Positions 1 through 6,757 of a stretch of DNA of 15,364 bases are shown here, in pieces. Source of the DNA: Agrobacterium fabrum (lineage in GTDB: Bacteria; Pseudomonadota; Alphaproteobacteria; Rhizobiales; Rhizobiaceae); the NCBI GenBank assembly GCA_003241215.1, contig QFOL01000066.1:1-15364 (forward strand), given 5' to 3'. Position numbers and translations under genes: made by a program. Under the pieces are notes generated by a model that saw nothing but the letters and a program-made list of their open reading frames with translations, ran no database searches and was not told the origin of the DNA. Position 1 is the stretch's first letter; each line of letters begins with the position of its first letter.

Positions 1-861
1 CAGTCTTGGGTCGAGCATGTCCCGCAGCCCGTCGCCGACCATTTGCAGCGACAGCACGGAAAGAATGATGGCAAAGCCGGGGAAATAGGTCATCCAGTCC
101 GCCTGGCCGATATATTGGCGGCCAGCGGAGATCATGGTTCCCCAGGTAGGTATCTCGGGGCTGACACCGAGCCCCAGAAAGGAAAGGCCCGCCTCGGCCA
201 GCATGGCGCTGGCGAAGAGGAAGGTGCATTGCACGAGGATCGGCGAGACGAGATTGCGCAGCACGTGCCGGGTCATGATGTGGAAGGTGGAAATGCCGAG
301 CGCCTTCGCCGCCTCCACATAGGGCAGTTCACGGATCACCAGCGTCGAGGCGCGCACGATGCGGGCAAGACGCGGCGAATAAACGACGGCGAGCGCGATG
401 ATGACAGTCGTCAGCGACGGGCCGAGTGCCGCCACCAGCGCAATCGCCAGCAGAATATCCGGAAAGGCCATCATGGCGTCGATCAGCCGCGCAATCGGCG
501 TATCCAGCTTCTGGAAGAAACCGGCGAGCAGGCCAAGCGTAATGCCGATAAGCGCCGAGAGCGCCACCACGGCGGCCCCGACCAGAAGCGACAGTCTTCC
601 GGCATAGATGGTGCGGGAAAAGACGTCACGGCCGAACTCGTCGGTGCCGAACCAATAGAGTTCACTCGGCGGTTTCAGGCGGTTCACGATCGACAGTTTC
701 GACGGCGAATAGGGTGCGATCATCGGCGCGAAAACGGCAAGCAGCACGAAGACGAGCAGTACGATAAGACCGGCGGCAACCGTCTTGCGCTTCAGAAGAC
801 GCCGAATGAACAGGATGGTCGGGTTGCGCGCAGGCTGGGCGGTGGAAACAATATCGGCCAT
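1..861 (-). CDS. DppC-like ABC transporter permease (3' end cut by window edge)
   Basis: Inner-membrane permease of a peptide/opine/nickel-type ABC importer; it would pair with the DppB-like permease to form the transmembrane channel. The frame is open from ATG (859-861) to the window edge, giving 287 residues that end in DMLDPRL. Family members usually end within a few residues of this motif, so almost the whole protein is present. Visible hallmarks are an N-terminal membrane segment after a basic stretch, the family motif GTDEFGRDVFSR, and the cytoplasmic EAA loop (EAAKALGISTFHIMTRHVLRN starting near residue 183) that docks the ATPase. The ATG overlaps the upstream gene's stop by one base (TGATG), so translation is probably coupled. 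The transported solute cannot be read from the sequence. ATPase genes are expected beyond the left edge. Confidence 0.93.
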   Translation of the reverse strand, partial: MADIVSTAQPARNPTILFIRRLLKRKTVAAGLIVLLVFVLLAVFAPMIAPYSPSKLSIVNRLKPPSELYWFGTDEFGRDVFSRTIYAGRLSLLVGAAVVALSALIGITLGLLAGFFQKLDTPIARLIDAMMAFPDILLAIALVAALGPSLTTVIIALAVVYSPRLARIVRASTLVIRELPYVEAAKALGISTFHIMTRHVLRNLVSPILVQCTFLFASAMLAEAGLSFLGLGVSPEIPTWGTMISAGRQYIGQADWMTYFPGFAIILSVLSLQMVGDGLRDMLDPRL

Positions 862-1802
862 CAGTAACGAACCCTCGGATCGACCAGCAGATAGAGCATG
901 TCGATTGCAAAATTGATGAGCACGTAAAGCCCGGCGATGACGAGAAGCGCGCCCTGGATGACCGGGTAATCGCGACGGAGAACGGCCGAGACGACAAGAT
1001 TGCCGACGCCCGGCAGGCCGAAGACGGTTTCCGTCACCACTGCGCCGGAAATCAGCACGGCGGCGGTGAGCCCGAGCACGGTGAGGATGGGGATAAGCGC
1101 GTTCTTCAGCGCATGTTTCATCACCACCCGGCGCTCCTTGACGCCCTTGGCTCGGGCGGTGCGGACATAATCGTCACCGAGAACATCCAGCATCGAGGCG
1201 CGGGTGAAGCGCAGGATGAGGGCCGAGGAGACGAGGCCGAGCGCGATGGCCGGCAGCGTCAGGTGATACATGCGTTCAAGGAAGCTTGCACCCGGCCCGC
1301 CATAACCCGACACCGGAAACATATCGAGCCGCACGGCGAAGACCTGCATGAGGATGAGGCCGAGCCAGAAACTCGGGATGCTCGCCGCCAGCATCGCCAC
1401 CGTGGTCGCGGCCTGATCCACGAAGGAACCGCGCCGGTAAGCGGCATAGATGCCGATCGGAAGGGCAATGATGCTGGCGATCAGCAGCGAAAAGATCGTC
1501 AGGAAGAAGGTTGGTTCCGCCCGGTCCAGCAGGGCCGATCCAACAGGCATGTTGAGAAAGATCGACTGGCCAAGATCGCCCCTCAGCAACTGGCCGATAT
1601 AATAGAGATATTGTACGCCGAGCGACTGATCGAGGCCGAGCCGGGTGCGCAGTTCCGCAATATCCTGCGCCGAGGCATCCGGCCCCAGCATCACGGCAGC
1701 CGGATCGCCGGGCGTGACGCGCAGGATGACGAAAACGATGGTGACGACGAGGAACATCACCACGATCATTCCGGCAAGTCTCTGGAAAATATACCGTATC
1801 AC
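861..1802 (-). CDS. DppB-like ABC transporter permease
   Basis: Inner-membrane permease, partner of the DppC-like protein. It is 313 residues from the GTG chosen here. The frame can extend to a TTG at 1817, but the GTG (1800-1802) has a GGAG at 1812-1815, nine bases upstream, and yields MIRYIFQRLAG, the usual start of this family; I prefer it. Family signatures are RVTPGDPA near the N-terminus, a long periplasmic loop, about six hydrophobic segments, the EAA-type loop (DYVRTARAKGVKERRVVMKHALKNALIP region), and the C-terminal LVDPRVRY. It lies 207 bases after the binding-protein gene, across a hairpin-rich element, and overlaps the DppC-like gene by one base. The substrate class (peptide, opine, nickel or oligosaccharide) is undetermined. 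Confidence 0.93.
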   Translation of the reverse strand: MIRYIFQRLAGMIVVMFLVVTIVFVILRVTPGDPAAVMLGPDASAQDIAELRTRLGLDQSLGVQYLYYIGQLLRGDLGQSIFLNMPVGSALLDRAEPTFFLTIFSLLIASIIALPIGIYAAYRRGSFVDQAATTVAMLAASIPSFWLGLILMQVFAVRLDMFPVSGYGGPGASFLERMYHLTLPAIALGLVSSALILRFTRASMLDVLGDDYVRTARAKGVKERRVVMKHALKNALIPILTVLGLTAAVLISGAVVTETVFGLPGVGNLVVSAVLRRDYPVIQGALLVIAGLYVLINFAIDMLYLLVDPRVRY

Positions 1803-1881
1803 GTACAAAAGCTCCAAAGCGCGTGATTGCCGCCATCAGGCGACGGTTGAACCGAGTTATCTGGAAGCCGACCGCTCATTT

Positions 1882-1994
1882 CCGTCATGCGGGACTAGTC
1901 CCGCCTCCAGCCACCGCGCGTCCGCGTGGTGAGAGAAACTCCCGCGATCAACGGCTTGATCGCACTGGACCCCGGCCAAAGGCCGGGGTGACGG
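1882..1994. repeat. 113-bp mosaic element of four consecutive hairpins (RIME/REP-like)
   Basis: Four inverted repeats follow one another between the binding-protein and permease genes. H1 is GCGGGACTAGTCCCGC, a perfect 16-bp palindrome (1889-1904). H2 is an imperfect stem CCAC/GTGG around GCG/CGC (1911-1929). H3 is GCGATCAA, CGGC loop, TTGATCGC (1944-1963). H4 is CCCCGGCC, AAA loop, GGCCGGGG (1970-1988). The outer ends mirror each other: CCGTCA at 1882-1887 and TGACGG at 1989-1994, with CTCCAG (1905-1910) against CTGGAC (1965-1970). This is the build of rhizobial intergenic mosaic elements (RIME1 is about this size with two large palindromes) and of enterobacterial BIMEs. Identity to a named family is inferred. 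In the mRNA it would lie 3' of the binding-protein gene and could protect that part or limit read-through into the permeases. Confidence 0.75.
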
Positions 1995-2009
1995 CGTGCG
2001 GCGCCAGTC

Positions 2010-3536
2010 TTACTTCGTAACCGAGGCGTTCCAGAAATACGGCCAGGGAGCCGGATCGACGCCTTCCAGCTTGTTGGACTTGGCGGCAACGGCGTTGAAG
2101 TCACCGATCTTGAGGAGCGGCAGTTCGGCATAGATCGTCTTCTGCACCTCGGCCCAGAGCGCGATACGCTTGTCCGGATCGGCTTCAGAGGTGAAGGCGT
2201 CAACTACCGCCTTGCGTGCCGGCGTATCCCACCAGCCCGGCGAACTGGTGGACAGCGCACCCATCAGCGCCGGTTCCGGCAGGAAGGGGCTGTGACTGAT
2301 GTAGATATCCCAGAGCTTCGGGTCTGCGCGCCGCTGCGTCAGCGTCGCCCAGTCCACCACCTGCATATCCACCTTGAAACCGGCGAGCTTCAGATATTCC
2401 GCCGCCACCTGCGCCATCTTGTAATGGAACTCATACTGGCGACTGGTGAGGATGCGCAGCGGCTCGCCATTATAACCGGCCGCCTTCAGCTTCTCGGCGG
2501 CGGCTTCCGGGTTGCCGATATTATAATTGCCCTCGACCCCGTCTTCCGTATGCCAGGAGAAATTGCCGGGGTAATAAGCGCCGTCGAGCGCGTAGAAGTC
2601 CGTGCTGCCGAAAGCGGCCGCCAGCATGTCCTCCATATTCAGTGCTTCGGTCACCGCCTTGCGGACCTCCAGCTTGGAAGACAGCCCCTCCTTGGTGTTG
2701 AACACGAAGACCGGATAACCGAAGGGCTTCAGCATCAACGGCTGCGAGGCGGAAGACGATTTCACCTTGTCGAAGGATTCCACCGGAATGGAATCGACAT
2801 AGTCATACTGGCCGGAAACGGCGGCCTCGACGCGGGTATTCGGATCGGGAACCGGAACGAAGCGGATTTCATCGAGATATTGACGGCGGGCACCGCCATA
2901 ACCGTCGCTTTCGCCATCGCGGGACTTGTAGCCGTCAAAGCGCACCAGCTGGATGTATTGATCCGCCTTGCGCTCCTTTAGCATGTAAGGGCCAGTACCG
3001 ACAAATTCGGCCATCGGCTCCGCCTGTTTTTCCGCCGGAAGAATGATGGCCGCTGAGTTGTTGAAGGCAAGCAGCGAGGTCAGCGGCGCATAGGGCTGCT
3101 TGAGGGTGATCGTCACCGTTCCGGCATCCGGAGCCGAAATATTGTCGATGAAACCGGCCGCCTGTTTTCCGCGAGAGGCGATCTTCATCCAGCGGCCGAG
3201 CGAAGCGACGACATCTTCAGAGGTCATGTCGCTGCCGTCATGGAACTTGATACCCTGGCGCAGCTTGATCGTGTAGGTTTTGCCGTCCGCACTGATCTCG
3301 GGCAGGCTTTCGGCCAGAAGCGGCGTCACCTTCCAGCCCTTGTCGAAGGTGTAGAGCGTTTCGAAAATATGTTGCGTGACAATGCCGACCAGATCGGCGG
3401 TCGAAGCCATCGGGTCGAGTGTCGGCGGCTCGCCGATCGTCGCGACATTGATGACACCGCCCTTTTCCGCGGCCATCGTCACGCCCGGCGCCAGCATCAG
3501 GGCGGCGGTGGCAAGAAATGCAAGTTTACGTCTCAT
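2010..3536 (-). CDS. ABC transporter periplasmic substrate-binding protein, family 5 (DppA/OppA-like)
   Basis: Periplasmic receptor delivering a solute to the adjacent permeases. It is 508 residues from ATG 3536. The frame opens further to a TTG at 3563, but this ATG is preceded by GGGAG seven bases away and begins a clean Sec signal peptide: MRRK, a hydrophobic core (about residues 5-18), and probable cleavage after VTMA (residue 22). The mature protein starts AAEKGGVINVATIGEPPTLDP, as in SBP_bac_5 proteins, and continues with AESLPEIS..GKTYTIKLRQGIKFHDG and SEDVVASLGRW, the family core. Length is normal for DppA/OppA. There is no lipobox. The first-gene position, ahead of two permeases, is typical. 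Ligand specificity is not visible. A putative promoter and an operator-like repeat lie just upstream. Confidence 0.94.
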   Translation of the reverse strand: MRRKLAFLATAALMLAPGVTMAAEKGGVINVATIGEPPTLDPMASTADLVGIVTQHIFETLYTFDKGWKVTPLLAESLPEISADGKTYTIKLRQGIKFHDGSDMTSEDVVASLGRWMKIASRGKQAAGFIDNISAPDAGTVTITLKQPYAPLTSLLAFNNSAAIILPAEKQAEPMAEFVGTGPYMLKERKADQYIQLVRFDGYKSRDGESDGYGGARRQYLDEIRFVPVPDPNTRVEAAVSGQYDYVDSIPVESFDKVKSSSASQPLMLKPFGYPVFVFNTKEGLSSKLEVRKAVTEALNMEDMLAAAFGSTDFYALDGAYYPGNFSWHTEDGVEGNYNIGNPEAAAEKLKAAGYNGEPLRILTSRQYEFHYKMAQVAAEYLKLAGFKVDMQVVDWATLTQRRADPKLWDIYISHSPFLPEPALMGALSTSSPGWWDTPARKAVVDAFTSEADPDKRIALWAEVQKTIYAELPLLKIGDFNAVAAKSNKLEGVDPAPWPYFWNASVTK

Positions 3537-3583
3537 GGTCAAGCTCCCAGCTCTTCGTTCCAATTTTATTGTTCCATTATTAT

Positions 3584-3603
3584 GTTATATGCATCTTTAT
3601 AAC
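3584..3603. promoter_or_regulatory. Inverted repeat GTTATA-N8-TATAAC, candidate operator
   Basis: Six-base arms GTTATA (3584-3589) and TATAAC (3598-3603) are separated by eight bases. The repeat begins immediately downstream of the proposed -10 box of the binding-protein gene, so it would cover the expected start site near 3597. That is a common site for a repressor of GntR, LacI or similar type. The dyad is seen directly; its use by a regulator is inferred, and in AT-rich DNA a six-base dyad can arise by chance. Confidence 0.35.
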
Positions 3604-3631
3604 AGAATATCTTGATACGACGCCTTGTCAA
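3604..3631 (-). promoter_or_regulatory. Putative sigma-70 promoter of the ABC importer operon
   Basis: On the minus strand a perfect TTGACA (-35, 3626-3631) is followed after 16 bases by TATTCT (-10, 3604-3609, four of six consensus bases). This would start transcription near 3597, about 60 bases before the ATG of the binding-protein gene. Spacing and -35 are good, the -10 is moderate. No competing promoter of equal quality is seen in this gap. Confidence 0.5.
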
Positions 3632-4048
3632 TGACCTTGCCGGCCAATGATGGGTTTCCATGATCGGCGAAACGCAAGACAGGTCTTTGCGAAAGAAGAC
3701 CGCGTCGTTTAAGGCAATGAAAAAACGGGAGTTTCGCAAAAAAGCGGCGCGCCGTAATACCCATCTTTTCCGGCTGGTAGAGCGGGAATGACGACTGGCG
3801 TTTGACTGCAAAGGAAGAAAGGGAATCAAGAAGGTTGGATATTTCGCATTTGCGAACAAAGTGCTATTAAAGAGCGGACTAACGCTAGGCCACCAAGACA
3901 TACCCGCACATTCTTATTAATCGTTACGTTATTTGACGCCGCCAGCCGTATTTTCAAGGGCTGCAGACAGACCTGATATTCTATACCGCCAAACTTCATT
4001 CCATGGCGGAACATTAATTTTTATTACGTTGAAATTATTGAGGAAATT
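3632..4048. other. Divergent intergenic region upstream of the glycosyltransferase
   Basis: About 417 bases with no convincing gene. Short open frames here lack ribosome sites and recognisable sequence. It contains three copies of the octamer TTTGCGAA (listed separately), AT-rich stretches, and a 6-bp stem CCGCCA (3986-3991) / TGGCGG (4004-4009) with a 12-base loop. That stem ends about 30 bases before the glycosyltransferase ribosome site (GAGGA, 4040-4044) and could lie in the 5' untranslated region. I see no strong sigma-70 promoter for the glycosyltransferase; TTGACG at 3933-3938 lacks a matching -10. Confidence 0.6.
3686..3856. repeat. Three copies of octamer TTTGCGAA, one inside a palindrome
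   Basis: TTTGCGAA occurs at 3686-3693 (plus), as its complement TTCGCAAA at 3733-3740, and at 3849-3856 (plus). The third copy forms the palindrome TTCGCATTTGCGAA (3843-3856) with six-base arms. Three copies of one octamer in 171 bases of non-coding DNA upstream of a polysaccharide gene suggests binding sites for one regulator. The repeats are seen; the function is inferred. Confidence 0.4.
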
Positions 4049-5173
4049 ATGAAGACGGCAATCGTGCATGACTGGCTCACCGACAGAGGCGGGGCCGAAA
4101 AAGTGCTTCACAACCTTCTTGAAATTTATCCTCACGCGGATCTGTACTGCCTTGTCGATTTCATGAGCGAGCGCGACCGGGGATTTCTCGGCGGCCGCCC
4201 CGTCAACACCTCCTTCATCCAGAAGCTGCCTTTCGCCCGGAAAAAATACCGCTCCTATCTGCCGCTGATGCCGCTCGCCATCGAACAGTTCGATCTGAGC
4301 GGCTACGATCTGGTGATTTCCTCGAGTTATGCGGTCGCCAAGGGCGTCATTACCGGGCCGGGCCAGTTTCACGTCTCCTATATCCACAGCCCCATTCGCT
4401 ACGCCTGGGACCTCCAGCACCAGTATCTCAAGGAAACCAGACTGACGCGCGGCTTTACCTCGTGGATCGCCCGCGCCATTCTTCATTATATCCGCATGTG
4501 GGACATCCGCACCGCCAATGGCGTCGACCTGATGACGGTCAACTCCAAATTCATCCGCAACCGGGTGCGCAAATGTTATGGCCGCGATTCCACCGTGATC
4601 TATCCGCCGGTGGATACGTCCCATCTTTCCCCTTCCGACCGCAAGGGCGACTATTTCGTTACCGCATCGCGGCTGGTGCCCTACAAGAAAGTGCACCTGA
4701 TCGTGGAGGCTTTTGCAAAGATGCCCGACAGGCGGCTGGTCGTTATCGGCGATGGGCCGGACATGAAACGCATCCGGGAAATCGCCACGCCAAATATCGA
4801 AATCCTCGGTTTCGTCGGCAATGAAGAGCTTCACAAATACATGGCCGAAGCCAGGGCCTTTGTCTTTGCGGCCGAGGATGATTTCGGCATCGTGCCCGTC
4901 GAATCCCAGGCGCTCGGCACCCCCGTCATCGCCTATGGCAAGGGCGGCGTGCTGGAAACCGTCGTTCCTCTCGGTGCCTCCAACCATCCGACCGGCCTTT
5001 ATTTCGGTGAGCAGACACCGGAAGCGATCTGCGCCGCCGTGCAGGAATTCGTCGACAATTCCGACCGCTTCGACAAGAACGCCTGCATCAACAACGCCGC
5101 CCGTTTCTCACGCGAGCGCTTCCTGCGAGAATTCGCGGACACCGTGAATTTCGCACTGGCCGAGCGGGCGTAA
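4049..5173 (+). CDS. Family GT4 glycosyltransferase, WbaZ/mannosyltransferase-like
   Basis: Cytosolic, GT-B fold retaining glycosyltransferase predicted to add a sugar from a nucleotide donor to a lipid-linked polysaccharide intermediate. It has 374 residues and the start ATG has GAGGA four bases upstream. The N-terminal acceptor half has HDWLTDRGGAEKVL (residues 7-20) with the glycine-rich loop and YIHSPIRYAWD (111-121), typical of the WbaZ-like branch. The donor half has ASRLVPYKKVHLIVEAF (about 206-222), VVIGDGPDMK (231-240) and AEDDFGIVPVESQALGTPVIA (275-295). The EX7E motif is present with D277 at the first position and E285 at the second, as is common in this branch. The acyltransferase gene begins 54 bases downstream on the same strand, so co-transcription is likely. 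Mannose is the best guess for the sugar, from family resemblance only. Confidence 0.9.
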   Translation: MKTAIVHDWLTDRGGAEKVLHNLLEIYPHADLYCLVDFMSERDRGFLGGRPVNTSFIQKLPFARKKYRSYLPLMPLAIEQFDLSGYDLVISSSYAVAKGVITGPGQFHVSYIHSPIRYAWDLQHQYLKETRLTRGFTSWIARAILHYIRMWDIRTANGVDLMTVNSKFIRNRVRKCYGRDSTVIYPPVDTSHLSPSDRKGDYFVTASRLVPYKKVHLIVEAFAKMPDRRLVVIGDGPDMKRIREIATPNIEILGFVGNEELHKYMAEARAFVFAAEDDFGIVPVESQALGTPVIAYGKGGVLETVVPLGASNHPTGLYFGEQTPEAICAAVQEFVDNSDRFDKNACINNAARFSRERFLREFADTVNFALAERA

Positions 5174-5227
5174 TTGAGGAACGTCTCAACCAACATCCGC
5201 CCATGAAAACTTCGATTGAGTGCTTGC

Positions 5228-6292
5228 ATGAAACCTAAAAAGCCGCGTGACAATAGTTATGATGTCGCCAAAGGTCTGTGTATAATCCTCGTTGTTTTCG
5301 GCCATGCGGAAAGAGGACTAAATGGTTCCGGCGCACCGCCGCACTTCAGCCTTATGGGCTTCGTCGACTATGCAATCTACACCTTCCATATGCCGTTTTT
5401 TTTCTTCGTGTCTGGGCTGTTCTTTTCCGGACAAGAAACAGCACCCAAGGATTTTTTCGCCAAGCTTGGGAAAAATATCGCTTATCCCTATCTATTCTGG
5501 TCAGTCCTGCATGGCAGCCTGATGGTCGTGATGGGGCGTTTGGGTCTTACAAACACGACCATCGATTTTACCAGGGTCCTGGAAATCCTGTGGAGCCCGA
5601 TCAGCCCCTTCTGGTTTCTTTACTCCCTGTTTTTCTGCCAACTTGCCTCTCATCTATTCGTTTGGGTACCCGCCCTCGTCCGAGCAGCACTCGCGCTTAT
5701 TCTGTTCATCTTCTTTTATCTGCACAGCCAACAGGTCCCATGGGACATTGCCTATGGGTTCATCTATTTCACGCTCGGCATTGTCGCCAAACAATACGGC
5801 TTTCAGCAGAGGCGATACACGATACGCTCATTTCTCGCGCTTCTGGCAGCCTTTGCGATTTTCACCTATTTCTCGTGGCAGATTGAAATCCCCGAACGGT
5901 TTCCTTTCTTGTCGGCAATGCTTGGCATAGGCCTGACAATCGCAATTTCTCAGGCGCTGGCCATTCGCGAAAACGCGATTTCATCGATGTTCAGGACACT
6001 CGGCCAGTTATCCGTCGGAATTTATGTGATGCATATCATCGCCATCGGCTTTGGCCGGGCGGTCGCGGTGAAGTTGCTTCACGTAACGGACATAGCTAGC
6101 CTGCTGGCAATCACGACGATCATCGGCGTTGCCCTGCCCGCCATTGTTCAGATGGCCGCAATACGCTTTGGGATACATGAATGGGTGGCTCTGCCCGCTT
6201 CGGCATATCGCCGATATAGTGCCAGTACCCCGCATAGCAGTCGAAGGCGAGATGACGAGCGTGGAGGCGAACCCCGCAATTCCGGAATTTAA
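5228..6292 (+). CDS. Integral-membrane acyltransferase (acyltransferase-3 / OafA-ExoZ type)
   Basis: Multi-spanning inner-membrane protein of the family that O-acetylates or otherwise acylates surface polysaccharides. It has 354 residues from ATG 5228; a TTG at 5216 is possible but gives no better ribosome site. Family marks are YDVAKGLCIILVVFGH with the conserved histidine (H26) in the first membrane segment, and FHMPFFFFVSGLFF (about 53-66) in the second. Roughly ten hydrophobic segments follow, ending near residue 325. The C-terminal tail is hydrophilic and arginine-rich (SSRRRDDERGG). Two sampled 60-base lines (5461, 5701) are 47% GC, against 58% and 67% for two lines of the efflux pump gene, which hints at separate acquisition. 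The probable acceptor is the polysaccharide built by the neighbouring glycosyltransferase; the acyl group is unknown. Confidence 0.88.
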   Translation: MKPKKPRDNSYDVAKGLCIILVVFGHAERGLNGSGAPPHFSLMGFVDYAIYTFHMPFFFFVSGLFFSGQETAPKDFFAKLGKNIAYPYLFWSVLHGSLMVVMGRLGLTNTTIDFTRVLEILWSPISPFWFLYSLFFCQLASHLFVWVPALVRAALALILFIFFYLHSQQVPWDIAYGFIYFTLGIVAKQYGFQQRRYTIRSFLALLAAFAIFTYFSWQIEIPERFPFLSAMLGIGLTIAISQALAIRENAISSMFRTLGQLSVGIYVMHIIAIGFGRAVAVKLLHVTDIASLLAITTIIGVALPAIVQMAAIRFGIHEWVALPASAYRRYSASTPHSSRRRDDERGGEPRNSGI

Positions 6293-6757
6293 GAACGGCT
6301 TGACGTCGCTGGGAAGCTTCTTCCTTCAGAAGATTCTACATTGAAATGAGGAAAATAATTTTGCAAAACAATTGATTAGGCTTCACGTCAATCAGGCGCA
6401 AAAGAAACCGCGCAAGCGTGACAAAACTGCACTAGCGCAATGCGGCAATCGAAGAGATTATGGCGGTCGACTGAATATTGAAGCGCAACAATACTGATAC
6501 CATCAGGGGATACGAACATCGTGCCTTGCCAGGAATTTTTCAGCACAGTTGAGCGATGATGAACTTGAAGTATCGTCTGAAATTGGGCATATGCCTGATT
6601 GAAAACGTAGACATTTCCGAATGCGATTCCGCTGAAGGGATGTAATACCGGTTTGGACTTCCTTTACCGGTGTCATTTATGAAGTGCTTATTTTTAAAAA
6701 CTTATACGATGTCCGGATTATTTCTGCTTTTCGGACGGCATTCATTTTGAGGACCAA
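6293..6757. other. Intergenic region between acyltransferase and export genes
   Basis: About 465 AT-rich bases with no gene I can support. Near the left end is an imperfect hairpin GAAGCTTCT (6313-6321) / AGAAGATTC (6328-6336) with one mismatch and no T-run, at best a weak terminator. GCGCAA occurs three times (6396, 6410, 6435). Two TACCGGT copies lie at 6646 and 6665. TATACGAT (6703-6710) could be a -10 region but has no good -35. GTCCG (6711-6715) and CGGAC (6732-6736) form a short dyad before the ribosome site TGAGGA (6748-6753) of the export gene. The length suggests the export gene has its own promoter. Confidence 0.55.
6646..6671. repeat. Direct repeat TACCGGT, 19-bp period
   Basis: TACCGGT at 6646-6652 and again at 6665-6671. 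The core ACCGGT is itself palindromic, so the pair is both direct and inverted. A 19-bp period is close to two helical turns, which would place both sites on one face of the DNA, about 90 bases before the export-protein ATG. A regulator site is plausible but unproven. Confidence 0.3.

Noticed and set aside
1803..1817. TTG start giving a DppB-like protein five residues longer
   Set aside because: GGAG lies only just after the TTG, so it cannot serve that start, but it is well placed for GTG 1802, which gives the usual family N-terminus.
3566..3901. 111-residue minus-strand frame in the divergent gap as a small gene
   Set aside because: No ribosome site of note, sequence matches nothing, and it overlaps the good promoter of the importer operon.
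3929..4987. 352-residue open frame antisense to the glycosyltransferase
   Set aside because: Shadow of a well-supported GT4 gene; no recognisable motifs.
6396..6440. Three GCGCAA hexamers as a regulatory array
   Set aside because: Spacing is irregular (14 and 25 bases) and the hexamer is short; chance occurrence is plausible.
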